A DNA stretch of 64,000 nt, taken from positions 3,843,501-3,907,500 of the forward strand of contig CP106741.1 of assembly GCA_030323305.1 (NCBI GenBank), in the 5' to 3' direction. The position numbers were made by a program, and so were the translations under genes. Shown here in pieces: positions 41,709 to 52,462 of this stretch (position 1 is the first letter of the stretch; every line of letters begins with the position of its first letter). The notes under the pieces are model-generated. The model made no database searches. It saw nothing but the letters and a program-made list of their open reading frames with translations, and was not told where the DNA came from. The stretch comes from Paenibacillus sp. CC-CFT747. Its GTDB lineage: Bacteria > Bacillota > Bacilli > Paenibacillales > NBRC-103111.

Positions 41709-44299
41709 GACGCACCTCCTGAGGCTGATCGATGGAGGGCGTGGGGGACTTTTGCATAGATCGAATAGGGAGGTGACGTTCAACCTGCCCGCGGAGGATC
41801 GAACGAACGCAGGATTCTCCGGATCGGAGTCGCGGGCGTAGAAAAGGATCCGCTCCGGCTGTCCCGGGATCAACTCGAAGTCATTCCGGCTAAAGCAGCC
41901 CTCTTTCTCGGAAAGGAGCCAGACACGGGAAGCCAATACGTCCGTCTCGAGCACGTAGACTGGACCGTCGGGTTCCGAAAGCTCATTAATTCGAATGGAC
42001 GGGCGGGATAGGGGAAGCTGTCGGGCCGAAACGAAATAGTGAACACGACGGGCAGTGAGAACTCCGTCCTTCTCCAACTCCACAAGCAGGAAACGGTCCT
42101 CCGGTGCGGCATCCTGCAAGAGGCTATCGACGGGAGGATTCACGGCTAGTAAAGAAGAACCGGCTTCCACAGAAATGGATTCTCTGTATGGCTCCGAGCG
42201 CAGCTGCCCGCTTCGGTCGTATACACGAAGGCGTAAGGAAGCCTGAACGGCATAGGGCAGATCGGACAAAACATACACCGCCACCGAATCCCCCGGCCGA
42301 TTGTCCATCGACAAGGTAAGATCCTGATAGGCTTCCCGCACGGCATACTGCATCGCCTTCCATCTGCCGAAATAATCCATACCCGCCCAGGAAGCGACGG
42401 GCCAGCAATCGTTCATCTGCCAGTAAAGCGTGCCCATGCACAACGGCCTCCTTCTGCGGTGGGCCTCGATGGCCATTCGCATGGCATCTGCATGAAGCAG
42501 CTGGCTCATGTGGAGGAACGAACGGAAATCGTTCGGCTCGTTCATGGCTTGGCGCATATAGCTCTGGATGAGCAGATTGCCCCGGTTGTTCTTCTGGTGA
42601 GCCAGCATGATGTCCGAGGACAGCTCCAGATCATGCTCACGGGCGTACGAGAGAACCGTCCGCAGCTCGGGAAACGATTGGAAGCCGTATTCGCTCATGA
42701 AGCGCCCGACATATAGGTTATAGTTTTCGAAGGGCTCCTCGGCATGCCATACGCCCCAATAGTGAATGTCGCCGCTCTGGGATGTATAGCCGGAATGCCG
42801 GGTCCCGTCCTCGCTAAGACCCGCCATCGGAGACGACGGCCAATAGGAGGCCCCTGGTGCATAGGCCTCGGTAACTTCAGGGAGTACCTTATGAAACAGC
42901 TCTAGGTAGTCCTGCCATATTTCACGGCGGGCATCCGCAGGATACTGCTCCTTCCAGCCCCAACCGGCGTCCTCCAAATAATGGGACCAGGCCGCATCGA
43001 TTTCATTATTGCCGCACCATAACGCAAGGCAGGGATGGTTACGCAGCCGGACGAGATTGTCCTGGGCTTCGGCACGCACGTTCTCGATAAACGCGGGGTC
43101 TCCGGGGTACATGCTGCAGGCGAACATGTAATCCTGCCAGACGAGTAGTCCGTATTCGTCGCAGAGATCATAGAACACGTCCTGCTCATAGATTCCTCCT
43201 CCCCAGACCCGCAGCATGTTCATATTGGACTCCGCTGCCGTCGCTATTTCATGGCGGTAGCGCTCTGCTGTCACTTCCGTAACGAAGCTGTCGTTCGGGA
43301 TATGATTCGCCCCTTTCGCAAAGACGGGAACTCCGTTCAGCTCGATATAGAAGGAGGTACCGGCACCGTCCGGCTCCCGGACAAGCCGAACGGAGCGAAA
43401 GCCGGTGCGGACCGTCCGCGCTGCCGTAACCTCCTCTGAATGCTTCAGCTCCCCTGTGAAGGAGTATAACGCCGGCGCACCGAGCCCCTGCACCACCAGA
43501 GCTCCGGCCGATCGATCTCCACCTTGAGCTCGATCCGGTGACGTCCGGGTGTAAGCGAAACCGGCCTGGTCCAAGAGTGGCCCCGGTCGCTCGACAGGAC
43601 CAGCTCTCCTTCCCAGCCGCGGCTCGTCTCCACCTCGACCAGTGCGGTCAGGCGTGCCTGGTCCGCCGTGACATCGTCCTGACGGATAAACAAGTCCGCC
43701 ATGCGGGCATCCGACCAGGCCTCGAGGTAAAGCTCCCGCCAAATGCCGCTTGTTACGAACCGGGGCCCCCAATCCCAGCCGTAGTGATAAGGCGCCTTAC
43801 GGGCATATACGCTGACCTTACGCTCGCCAAGTCCGCCATCCTCGGAATGATCGTTGATCGCGGGAAGACCGTAAGGCTTGGTCTCCAGAATGGCTAGACC
43901 TTCATGAACAGGCGAGCGGAACAGGAGATGAAGATGATTTTCGGCTGGCTGGAGCAGCGTCTTCACATCCGCTCTCCAGGTTCGGAACATATTGTTGGTT
44001 CGAAGGAGGGGCCGGCCGTTTAGGGTAATCTCCGCGTAAGTGTCCAATCCTTCAAAGACGAGCTCCACCCGGTCGCTTTTCAGCAGATCAGGGGAAACAT
44101 CAAAGTATGTTTCATACTCCCAGTCCTTCTTGTCGATCCATTGAAGGTCATATTCATTGGTTCCGAAGAACGGATCGGGAATAACGCCGTTTCTTACCAA
44201 ATCCCTATGCACGCAGCCCGGTACGGCAGCCGGGAGCCACTCGTTCTCCCCGGCGGCTTTGAAATTCCAATCGTTCAGCAATGGTTTAAGAATTGTCAT
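41701..44299 (-). CDS. GH2 beta-mannosidase, two frameshifts
   Basis: Releases mannose from the non-reducing end of beta-mannosides. About 866 residues without signal peptide. Sugar-binding jelly roll (LNDWNFKAAGENEWLPAAVPG, YEITFD-like strand as YETYFDVSPDLL), Ig-like domain, then TIM barrel with FAKGANHIPNDSF, NMLRVWGGGIYEQDVFYDLCDE, the acid/base in LALWCGNNEID and the nucleophile Glu in RFMSEYGFQSFPE. The order and wording are those of beta-mannosidases rather than LacZ. One G is missing near 43500 (WW to VQGLGAP) and one C near 41748 in CCCCC; after this the stop overlaps the GH42 start at 41708. It follows the permease gene by 45 bases. Confidence 0.85.
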
Positions 44300-44344
44300 G
44301 ACTTTCTCCTTATCGAATGTGGGATGGGAGGGCCATCCCTTCCA

Positions 44345-45222
44345 TCAGCCCTTGATCGAGCCGATCATGGCCCCTTTGACAAAGTGTTTCTGCAGGAAAG
44401 GATAGACGATCAGGATCGGGATCGAGGCGACGATAATCGCCGCCATCTTTACGGTGAACACGGAGATGTTTCGTTGGTAGCTGACATTGACACCGGAAGA
44501 CTCCAGCGCGGCGTTCGTGTTATTGATCAGATCGCGGAGCACCATCTGCAGCTGCCACATTTCTTTGGTGTTGATGTAGAGGACCGAAGAGAAGAAATCG
44601 TTCCAATAGGAGACGGCAATGAATAAGGAGATGGTGGCGATAACGGCGTTCGACAGGGGAAGCACGATCCGGAAGAAGACCGTCAGATCGTTCGCTCCGT
44701 CGATTTTGGCCGCCTCCTCCAGCTCCTCCGGGATGCCTCGGAAGAAGCTGACCATAACGAAGATGTTCCAGGCTCCGATCGCATTGGGGAGAATGAGTGC
44801 CCAATAGGTGTCCATCATGTGCAGATTTTTGATCAATAGGTAAGTGGGGATCAATCCGCCGCTAAACAGCATCGTAAAAAGGATGAGAAAAGAGAAAAGC
44901 AGGCGACCGCGCAGCCTCTTCTTCGATACGGCATAGGCTGTCGTTGCCGTAAAGAAGGTGCCGACGGCTACGCCGCCAATCGTGGACAAGACGGTGACCC
45001 GGAAGCCGGAAAGCAAAGAGACATTCGTGAGCACGGCCTTGTACGATTCCAGGGAAAACCCTTTGGGGATAAGAAAAAACCTCCTCCGGTCGCCCGGATC
45101 GAATCGCTCAGCGAACCCATGATCATATACCAGAACGGGTAGATCATGACGACCATCAAGAGACACATGAACACGTAGTTGAATAAGTTAAACATTTTCT
45201 CGCCTGCTGATGTCCCGACCAT
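44345..45222 (-). CDS. CUT1 sugar ABC permease (YtcP/LplC type), one frameshift
   Basis: About 292 residues, six helices, with the coupling motif ELEEAAKIDGANDLTVFFRI and the characteristic end FLQKHFVKGAMIGSIKG. ATG at 45222 follows AAAGGAGGG, better than the upstream in-frame start at 45276, which would overlap the previous gene. One T is missing in a T6 run near 45080; repair joins ATGGGFF to LIPKGFSLESYK. It works with the permease at 45236 and the binding protein at 46264 as a manno-oligosaccharide importer. No ATPase in the operon. Confidence 0.85.
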
Positions 45223-45235
45223 GCCGCTCCCTCCT

Positions 45236-46186
45236 TTACCATAGCCCTTCTTGGCCGAATTTTTTGACGATTGCATTTGCGGAAATGATCAGCACCATGG
45301 AAACGACCGATTTGAAGATCCCGGTTGCCGTGGCATAGCTGTAATCCGCATCGACCAGGCCGACGCGATAAACATACGTGTCGATAATATCCGCCACATC
45401 ATAGACAAGCGGGCTGTAAAGCAGAAACACCTGCTGAAAGCCGGCTTCCAATATGTTGGCGAGACTCAGAATGAAGAGAATGATCATAACCGGCCGGATG
45501 GCCGGGAGCGTGACGTGCCATACCTGGCGGAACCGGTTCGCCCCGTCGATTCGGGCCGCCTCATACAGCTCAGGCGATACACCGGACATCGCAGCCAGGT
45601 AGATGATGGTGCTCCAGCCGACTTCCTTGTACACATGCGAGACCACGAGAATGGACCGGAAATAGGAAGGAGTTCCGAGAAAATCGATCGCTTTGCCGCC
45701 AAACGCCTGAAGGATGTAATTGACCAGCCCGTCCACGGGATTCAGGAACGTCGCGATGATCCCGGCGAAAATGACCCAGGACACGAAGTGGGGCAGATAG
45801 ACGATCGACTGGGTGACTCGTTTGAACCGTTGGTTGCGTAACTCATTCAACAGGAGAGAGAGGATGACCGGCACGATAAAATCGGCGGCCAGCTTATAGA
45901 CGCTGATCACAATCGTATTGCGTAAAATCTCGACGAAGTCAGGCGAGTGGAACAGCCGGCTGAAGTTATCGAAGCCGACCCACGGGCTCTTCTGAATCCC
46001 GGCGAAGATGTTGTAGTCTTTAAAGGCAATGACCACCCCGTACATCGGAACATAACGGAACACAAGAAGGAGCAGCATTCCGGGGAAGAGCAGCAGGTAC
46101 AAGTATTTGTCCCTTATCAGCTCCTTGACGATGGTTCGTTTGCTCGGGACGCTTGCAGGGGCAAAGGTCTCGGTCTTGATCGCCAT
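45236..46186 (-). CDS. CUT1 sugar ABC permease (LplB type)
   Basis: 316 residues, intact. LplB-type signature YRYVPMYGVVIAFKDYNIF is present as FRYVPMYGVVIAFKDYN, and the coupling motif is ELYEAARIDGANRFRQVW. C terminus SANAIVKKFGQEGLW is typical. AGGA lies before the ATG at 46186. It pairs with the YtcP-type permease 13 bases downstream. These importers generally carry complex oligosaccharides. Confidence 0.9.
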   Translation of the reverse strand: MAIKTETFAPASVPSKRTIVKELIRDKYLYLLLFPGMLLLLVFRYVPMYGVVIAFKDYNIFAGIQKSPWVGFDNFSRLFHSPDFVEILRNTIVISVYKLAADFIVPVILSLLLNELRNQRFKRVTQSIVYLPHFVSWVIFAGIIATFLNPVDGLVNYILQAFGGKAIDFLGTPSYFRSILVVSHVYKEVGWSTIIYLAAMSGVSPELYEAARIDGANRFRQVWHVTLPAIRPVMIILFILSLANILEAGFQQVFLLYSPLVYDVADIIDTYVYRVGLVDADYSYATATGIFKSVVSMVLIISANAIVKKFGQEGLW

Positions 46187-46263
46187 GATTCAATCCTCCG
46201 TTTCCATGAGAATGGGGGAAGAGCAAGCCCCGTCGGAGCTGCCCTTCCTTCGAGCCTGATCCT

Positions 46264-47875
46264 TTATTTTTTGTAAGGCACTATATTCTTGTCGTACCAG
46301 GCGTCGAATTCCTTTCGCTCGGCTTCTTCGGATTTGAAGAGCTTGTTGGCTTCCTCGTCTATTTGCTTGCCGCCGATCTGCTCGTACTTTGACAAGAATT
46401 CGTCGAAGGCGGAGAGGGGCTTGTTACCCGTAATGATGCCCCAGAACGTCTCTTCGCGAAGCTTCTTCACGTCCGCACTGTACTTATCCCATGCCGGGCG
46501 GTCAATCGCTTTGGCAAAATAAATTTTGTCCCGCATCCCCTTCGTGGTCTGGATGTTATGCTCATAGAGCTTAGTCACCTCCGGGGTGTTCGTGAGGTTG
46601 GCCGCATCCTTGCGTTTAATGTACCAGTCGAAGTTGGCAAACCCGAGCTTGTTGGCTTCTTCGGGATTGACAAGCGTCTTGAATTGGCCATTCCGATCTT
46701 GTAATGCTCCTCCTTCTTGCCGTAATTGATCAATGCGAAAGTATCCGGTGTCGCCATCTCGTTCAGGACCTTCACGGCATCGTCCACCTTGCCGGTGTTG
46801 GTGACAAGCAGGTAGCACCAGCCGATCTGCGGATCGGGCTGATCGGCACCGAAGCCGTCCGGACCGGTCACCGGATCGATGGCCAACCACTCGCCGGTAG
46901 GATTGTTGGCCTTAAAGGATTGGGTGGCCGGGTAGGAAGGGTTCAAATAGCTGACGAACCGGTAAATCGAGCCAACCTTGCCCGAGACGATGATTTGATC
47001 GACCTTCGTATTGTCGCTGTTCGCGATCGTCGTCATCCTCGGATCCATCACCCCGTCCTTGTACAGATCGCGCAGAATGCCCAGCACCGTTTTCACTTGA
47101 GGCAGGGCAGAGCCGAATTTAACGGAGCCGTCCGGCATTTTCATAAAGTTGTCAGGGTCCACTCCGTAGGCATAGAAGAAGGGAACGAGACTGCGGTAGT
47201 AATTGTCTCCGGCAAGGCCGTAAGTATCATTCTTTCCGTTGCCGTCAGGATCATTGTGAGTAAACGCCTTCATGACGGTGATATACTCCTCGAGCGTCTT
47301 GGGCGGTTTAAGGCCGAGCTTGTCGAGCCAGTCCTTGCGGAGAAGCGTCGTCATGGTCCCGGCTTCCGGCACGTCACCAGGGAGCCGGTAAATTTTACCT
47401 CCCCTTCCGGACTCCAGTGGTAGAACATGGTGCTCTTCGTATAATAATTGATAATTTCTTTACCGTATTTCTGAAGAGACGGGGTTAAGTCCTGAACGAG
47501 CCCGGCTTGAACCCATTTGGGGTATTCCTTCGTATCGCCGGTCCAGACGATATTCGGACGCTGCTTCTCGTCGCTCATGAGGAGATTGATCTTGGTGTTC
47601 ATCTGGGACCAATCCGGGTAGAAGACCGGGATGATGTCGACCGGACGCTTCAGCTTCTGGGTGAGGGTGTCCTCCAGTTGTTTTTCAACCCAGGAATTGG
47701 GTGTTTTCGGTCCGCCCATTACCCCGAGGCTCATTTTGAGAGGGCTGCCGTTCTCCCCATTGTCCGGAGTTGTTTGCCCTTCTTTGGATGGAGCCGATTT
47801 TGTACCGGAGCATGCGGTAACGACTGAGGTTAAAGTGAGTCCGATTGCCAATGCTGCCAACGGTTTCTTTTTCAC
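46264..47875 (-). CDS. LplA-type oligosaccharide-binding lipoprotein, two frameshifts
   Basis: About 537 residues. The GTG at 47875 (6 bases after GGGAGG) gives a clean lipoprotein signal KKKPLAALAIGLTLTSVVTAC; the longer frame to 47914 lacks a binding site. Landmarks of the family are LRKDWLDKLGLKPPKTLEEY, FTHNDPDGNGKNDTYGL (an EF-hand-like calcium loop) and the C-terminal Lys-rich tail KNIVPYKK. One G is missing near 47402 (SPEGG to GKIYRLPG) and one A near 46703 (HYKIG to NGQFKTL). It is the first gene of the mannan operon, behind a promoter with a LacI-type box. Confidence 0.85.
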
Positions 47876-47892
47876 TGGAATCCTCCCTTGTT

Positions 47893-47906
47893 TGTATGCG
47901 TTTTCT
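47893..47906 (-). promoter_or_regulatory. candidate cre site (CcpA) of the mannan operon
   Basis: On the - strand AGAAAACGCATACA fits TGWAANCGNTNWCA at 12 of 14 positions. It sits between the -10 box and the start codon of the binding-protein gene, consistent with glucose repression. Confidence 0.35.
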
Positions 47907-47914
47907 TTAACCAC

Positions 47915-47938
47915 ATTATAAGGTGGAATCTTAACATT
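47915..47938 (-). promoter_or_regulatory. mannan-operon promoter -10 with operator box A
   Basis: TATAAT on the - strand (47915-47920) with AATCTTAACATT (47927-47938) just upstream of it. The box is a near-palindrome (10 of 12 positions symmetric) and recurs inverted at 47962 and, with one change, at 48095. The -35 is poor. Confidence 0.6.
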
Positions 47939-47961
47939 CGTAAATACTGTTAAAACATATA

Positions 47962-47975
47962 AATGTTAAGATTGT
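47962..47975 (+). promoter_or_regulatory. operator box B
   Basis: AATGTTAAGATTGT; its first 12 bases are the exact reverse complement of box A, 23 bp away. Together they form a two-arm operator suited to a dimer or a looped LacI-family protein. Confidence 0.55.
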
Positions 47976-48095
47976 AAAGTCAACTGAACAAATTTTAAGA
48001 ATATTATTATTTGATCAGGAAAAATGGGATATTTTTGGTCCTTTCTTCAAATTCATCAGAATTAATTTGAACAAAAGGATTAATGTTTTTAACCT

Positions 48096-48116
48096 ATGTT
48101 AAGATTGTGTTATAGT
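48096..48116 (+). promoter_or_regulatory. operator box C and -10 of the divergent LacI gene
   Basis: ATGTTAAGATTGT (48096-48108) repeats 13 bases of box B exactly. TATAGT (48111-48116) follows at once as the likely -10 box. The box thus lies in the spacer of the regulator's own promoter, the same geometry as box A on the other strand. Confidence 0.6.
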
Positions 48117-48168
48117 AAGATCAGGGAAATAGCGATTGAAGGATTCCACTTCTTATTCGGGGAAGCTC

Positions 48169-49250
48169 ATGAAGAAAAAGTACACGACTATGGACATTGC
48201 CCATATGCTGAACGTCTCAAGAACCACGGTCTCCAAGGCCCTCAATAATCATCCCGATATCCCTGAGCATACCAAGAAGCTCGTCACGGAAACGGCGCTT
48301 AATCTTGGATACAAGAAGTTTCTGAACGCCCAGCCGAAGGACATCAATGTGCGGGTCTCCATGGTAAGACACAAGCAGGATACGAGAACAATCGCCTTTC
48401 TTATCAAGTCGACGATTAATATCTTTCAGAGGGGCTTCTGGGGGATATTCTGCGCGGGGTGGAGGAAGCGTCGCGCCATCACGGCTATCAGATGCTCTTT
48501 AACTATTTAAGCGACGAGGATTTGGAGCAGGGCCGGGTCCCGGAGACGATCACCGCGCTTAAGCCCGAGGGGGTTGTCTTGGCCGGGATTACACGGAAGG
48601 AATTTGCCCGGGCTCTGTCACGGCTCGAGATTCCGTTCGTTCTGATTGACGGCTATTATGAAGAGCGGACCAATGATTTGCTGTGCGACTCCGTGCTAAT
48701 GGAGAGCGAGCAAAGCACGTTCGAGCTGACTTCCTGCTTGATCGAACAGAATCACCGGGAGATTGGATTTATCGGAGATGTCTCCAACTGCAAATCGTTC
48801 ATGGAAAGATGGATCGGATTTAAGCGGGCGGTGACCGATGCGGGTTTCTCCGTTCGGCGGGATTACTGCCTTGTGGAGCCGAGTCCGGACAATTATTTCA
48901 AGCTGCCCGAGATTGCGTCAAGACTGGATTCGATGCCGGAGCTTCCGTCCGCGTTCGTTTGCGCGAATGACTTGATTGCCTATCATTTAATCGCCTATCT
49001 GGAAGGGAAGGGGCTTCGCGTTCCTCAGGATATCTCCGTCACCGGCTTTGACTATATGCAGCAGCAGCCGGACATGGCCCCTATTCCTCTCCAGCTTGCA
49101 ACAGCGGAAGTGAGCGGGATGGAGATCGGGTCCCGTGCGTTCGAGCAGCTCCTTTGGCGATTCCAGCATCTCGACCGCCCGTTCGAAACGGTTCGGGTTG
49201 CTTCGCGCATCATTCCGGGCGATTCGACGGGGCCATGCGCGGGAGAATAA
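48169..49250 (+). CDS. LacI-family regulator of the mannan operon, one frameshift
   Basis: About 360 residues. HTH and hinge: TTMDIAHMLNVSRTTVSKALNNHPDI. The effector domain includes KPEGVVLAGI, FVLIDGYYEE, REIGFIGDV and ISVTGFDYM. One G is missing in GGGGG near 48440, joining QRGFWG to DILRGVEEASRHHGY. The ATG at 48169 fits the HTH position; the in-frame ATG at 48136 has no better site. It is divergent from the mannan operon and three copies of an AATsTTAAsATT box lie between them, so it probably represses both directions. Confidence 0.85.
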
Positions 49251-49266
49251 AATGAGGTCAAGCCGA

Positions 49267-49298
49267 AGAACCCTCCTTCTATCGGATGGGTTCTCTTT
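49267..49298 (+). terminator. weak terminator after the LacI gene
   Basis: AGAACCC (49267-49273) pairs with GGGTTCT (49288-49294), 14-nt loop, then CTTTAT. Short stem and poor T tract. Confidence 0.45.
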
Positions 49299-49311
49299 AT
49301 GATTCGTGTAG

Positions 49312-49373
49312 ACGATTATCGGGTACTTTCGAACGATTCTCGGGTAGAGAGACGGGAGCAACCCTATTACAAT
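49312..49373 (+). promoter_or_regulatory. activator-type promoter of the sensor-regulator operon (site 1 of 3)
   Basis: CGGGTACTTTCGAACGATT at 49320-49338, with -10 box TACAAT at 49368-49373 and no -35 consensus at the proper distance. ACGATTATCGGGTA (49312) and ACGATTCTCGGGTA (49333) are direct repeats 21 bp apart, two helical turns, as AraC-type dimers like. The same motif and spacing recur at 52377 and 57217. Confidence 0.65.
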
Positions 49374-49423
49374 AGAAGGTATCGGAGCGAAGAAGAAAGT
49401 CACAGAGAAAGCGAGGAAACGCC

Positions 49424-51222
49424 ATGCTCCGCCTGATCCGCAGCTCGCTGCGCTGGAAGCTCCTTACCGTTATTGTTTCCATACTCGTCTTGGTGCTGTC
49501 GGCGGTTGGGGTATTCAGCTTTGTCGATACCTCGCGCACTATTCAGAGCGATGTGGAACGCTTCAGCAGCCAGATCATGAAGCAAGCCAATTTGAACTTC
49601 AGCCGGTACAACCGGGACAACGAGCAATTTTTCGTCTCCATCGGCGGCAGCACCGAATTTGCTGACTGGTTGAAGGCGGACGTCGGCGACCGGTACGAAT
49701 TGTTCCGCAGCTACCGGGCGATGGAACAGAAATACATCGATCCGTTCGTCCGCTTCCATCCGGAAGTGCTGTCCGTCCGGATGTACAACGAGAACGGGAA
49801 CGAAAGCATCTATCGTTCGCCCGGAGTTAAATACAACCTGATTCTGCGCACCGACTATTCCATGGCCCAGGAAAGCTGGCTCAAGGAGCTTACTTTGTCC
49901 GGACGGATGGTCCGTCTGACGAACCAGAGCACCCACTATACGGATGGGACCGGACGACCGGTTAAGACGCCGGTGCTTACCTTTGTCCAGAAGTTCCAAT
50001 ACGGCAATCGGGACGGGTATTTGGCCGTCGACATTTCACTCATGCCGACTCAGGAAATTCTGCAGGAGATCGGCCTTGGGCAAGAGAGCGAAGGGGTCAT
50101 CGTAGATCAGAACGGCAAAATCATCGTGCACCAGAATGTCGGCCGCATCGGCGAGCAGATTCCTTCCGGGCTGATGGAGGAAATGTCGCGTGCGGAGTCC
50201 TCCTCCTTCTTCTACGTGAATCAGATGGTGGTGGACCAGAGGGTGCCGGATACCGACTGGCACATGCTCGTGATCGTTCCATACGAAGAGGTAGCCCAAA
50301 GCATCTACCGGGTGAAGAACATGACGATTCTCATCGCGATTGCCGGCCTCGTCGTATCGACTCTGCTTATCTTCCTGGTCTCCGGCTCCATTACGAAGCG
50401 GCTTAAGGAGCTTCGTAAGACGATCAAGGTAACGGACGCCGGCCGTTTCGACGGGCGGGTGGAGGTGAAGGGGATGGACGAGGTGGCGGAGCTTGCCGGT
50501 ACCTACAACCGCCTGCTGGACCGGATCGAGAGCTCCATTCACGAAATGACCGAAAGCCGCCTTTTTCAGCAGGAGGCCGTTCTCTCCGCTCTGCAGGCAC
50601 AGATAAATTCCCATTTTCTGTATAATGCGCTGGAGTCGATCAATTCGATGGCGAACTTGAATGATCAGGAAGACATCGGACGTACCGCGGTGGCGCTCTC
50701 CAACATGCTCCGGTACACCTCCAGCTACCAGGATACCGTCGTCACGCTGGAGGAGGAGCTCTCCCATTTGAAGGATTATATGTACATCCTGACTATCCTG
50801 TATGGGGATGAAATTTCCCTTACCGTGGATATGACGGACGAGCTTCGTCAGGTGACCTGCCTGAAAGCATTGATCCAGCCTTTTGTCGAGAACAGCATCA
50901 AGCATGGGTACGAAGTGACGGGGGAGAAGATGAATATCAAATTAAAAGCGGCCGTCTGGAACGAACGCTACCTCCGCATTGCCATCCAGGACGACGGTGG
51001 AGGGATACCGGACTCTAAGCTGGAGGAGCTTCAGCAGGTGCTCGCCGAGGAAGTCACGGAGCGGCACTACAAGCGCTTGTCCCGTGTCGGCATCCTGAAC
51101 GTTCACTACCGCATCCGCATGTTCTATCCGCAGGCGCATACCGGGGTTACGGTGGAGCGCTCGGAGGAAGGCGGGACCATTATTGGATTAATTTTACCGC
51201 TGCAGCAGGGGGAGCCGCATGA
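49424..51222 (+). CDS. YesM-type sensor histidine kinase
   Basis: About 599 residues. TM1 (~12-34) and TM2 (~300-320, ILIAIAGLVVSTLLIFLVSG) flank an extracellular sensor domain; a HAMP segment follows, then the His_kinase domain with phospho-acceptor H397 in QINSHFLYNALESI, N-box LIQPFVENSIKHGY and G-box DDGGGIPDS. As written the frame runs to 51283, far into the next gene. One missing G in GGGGG near 51212 would end it at TGA 51220-51222, overlapping the regulator start as ATGA; this is my preferred reading. Such kinases sense external oligosaccharides, often via the binding protein. Confidence 0.85.
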
Positions 51223-52307
51223 TACGCATTCTTATTGTGGACGATGCACCGCTTATTCGAAACAGTCTGGTGAAGTCCATTGAGCGGTACGGAAATTCCT
51301 CGATCGTGTCCGGTACGGCAGCCAACGGGGTGAAGGCGCTCGAGTGGCTAGAGGAGTACTACGCCGATCTGTGCATTACCGATATCAAAATGCCCGCGAT
51401 GGACGGTCTCGTCTTGATCGAGCGCATCAAGGAACGGTATCCTTGGATGGCGACGCTTGTCATCTCGAGCTACGACGAATTCGAATATGCGAAGAAGAGT
51501 ATGCAGCTTGAAGCGCTTGATTATATTCTGAAGCCGATCGATCCGCCGCTTCTCGAGTCCGCTCTTGGGAGGGCGGAACGGAAGCTGCTCCATGACCGGG
51601 AGGCGGAAGCCGCTCAGCTTCTTATCCGCCGGCTGCCGGAAAGCCGGGTGCTGCTGGACCGCTGGGTCCATCATGTCCAGACGGGCCGCGTGGAGACGAT
51701 GCCCGTCCTTATTGTTGACACGCTGGAGGCCCTCCAGGAATGGACAGGTGCCCGGCACGATCTGCTTCCGGCGCTCGCCAATCACTGGACGCACGCCGTG
51801 CTGGAGGAGCTGAGGAAGGAGAAGCTGAAGCTGACGATGGAGGAAGGGGACGATGCCGGACTCGGCGAGAACGAACTGCGCCGGGACTCGGTGCGCTTCT
51901 ATTACCGGCTCTGTGCCGTGCGGCGGCTGGAGGAGGGCTCCCACCGGTTGTTTGAGGCCAGGGCCGGCGGACGCGACCAACACATGGGGAAGCTGGTCGA
52001 AAGCATTAAGTGCTATATCGGGGAGCATTATGCCGACAAAATTAACCTGACCGAGCTCGCTCAAACGGTCTCTCTCAGCAAGGCTTACATGTGTACGCTG
52101 TTCAAGCAGGAAACCCAAATGACGATTTGGAACTATATCATCTCGGAGCGCATGCGTCAGGCCCGGGACCTTCTCATGAGCGATTCGCTCAAGATTTACG
52201 AGATCGCGAACCGGGTCGGGTACGAGGATGTCGACCATTTTACCCAGCTGTTCAAGAAGGTGTTTGGCCTAAGTCCCCAGGATTACCGGAAGAGACTGGA
52301 GGCTTAA
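51219..52307 (+). CDS. YesN-type response regulator with AraC output domain
   Basis: 362 residues, intact. Receiver domain with acidic pocket DD (residues 8-9), phospho-acceptor D55 in CITDIKMPAMDG, and Lys in YILKPIDPP. The output domain (~260-360) carries two AraC helix-turn-helices: INLTELAQTVSLSKAYMCTLFK and IYEIANRVGYEDVDHFTQLFKK, ending in GLSPQDYRKRL. The linker is shorter than in most ~500-residue YesN proteins. It is coupled to the kinase by an ATGA overlap. It is the best candidate for binding the motif found at 49320, 52377 and 57217. Confidence 0.9.
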   Translation: MIRILIVDDAPLIRNSLVKSIERYGNSSIVSGTAANGVKALEWLEEYYADLCITDIKMPAMDGLVLIERIKERYPWMATLVISSYDEFEYAKKSMQLEALDYILKPIDPPLLESALGRAERKLLHDREAEAAQLLIRRLPESRVLLDRWVHHVQTGRVETMPVLIVDTLEALQEWTGARHDLLPALANHWTHAVLEELRKEKLKLTMEEGDDAGLGENELRRDSVRFYYRLCAVRRLEEGSHRLFEARAGGRDQHMGKLVESIKCYIGEHYADKINLTELAQTVSLSKAYMCTLFKQETQMTIWNYIISERMRQARDLLMSDSLKIYEIANRVGYEDVDHFTQLFKKVFGLSPQDYRKRLEA

Positions 52308-52324
52308 GCATTACCGATAGAGAG

Positions 52325-52357
52325 GCACGAGGCCGTACCCGGACCGCGTGCTTTTTT
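52325..52357 (+). terminator. terminator after the response regulator
   Basis: GCACG (52325-52329) pairs with CGTGC (52347-52351), followed immediately by T6. It separates the two-component operon from the transport operon. Confidence 0.55.
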
Positions 52358-52365
52358 GTGAACTC

Positions 52366-52431
52366 CGAAAGATCCCCCGGTACAATCGAAAGATTGGGTC
52401 GTTCCGAAAGCAGGGCCGAAGGCGCTACAAT
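52366..52431 (+). promoter_or_regulatory. activator-type promoter of the ABC operon (site 2 of 3)
   Basis: CCGGTACAATCGAAAGATT (52377-52395) is identical to site 1 at 15 of 19 positions. TACAAT at 52426-52431 is the -10 box, 30 bp further on. CGAAAGAT occurs twice, 21 bp apart (52366 and 52387). No -35 box. Confidence 0.65.
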
Positions 52432-52462
52432 AAAGACACGAACCAGAAAGGAGCATGCACCA

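Noticed and set aside
40698..43772. A continuous 1024-codon - strand frame joining a beta-mannosidase end to a GH42-like start
   Set aside because: It arises because a missing C near 41748 removes the GH2 stop. The ATG with AGGAGG at 41708 and the overlap with the repaired GH2 stop show two separate genes.
51223..51283. Sensor kinase C-terminal extension overlapping the response regulator by 65 bp
   Set aside because: The tail is out of family and rich in Cys/His by chance; one missing G in GGGGG gives a normal end with an ATGA overlap.
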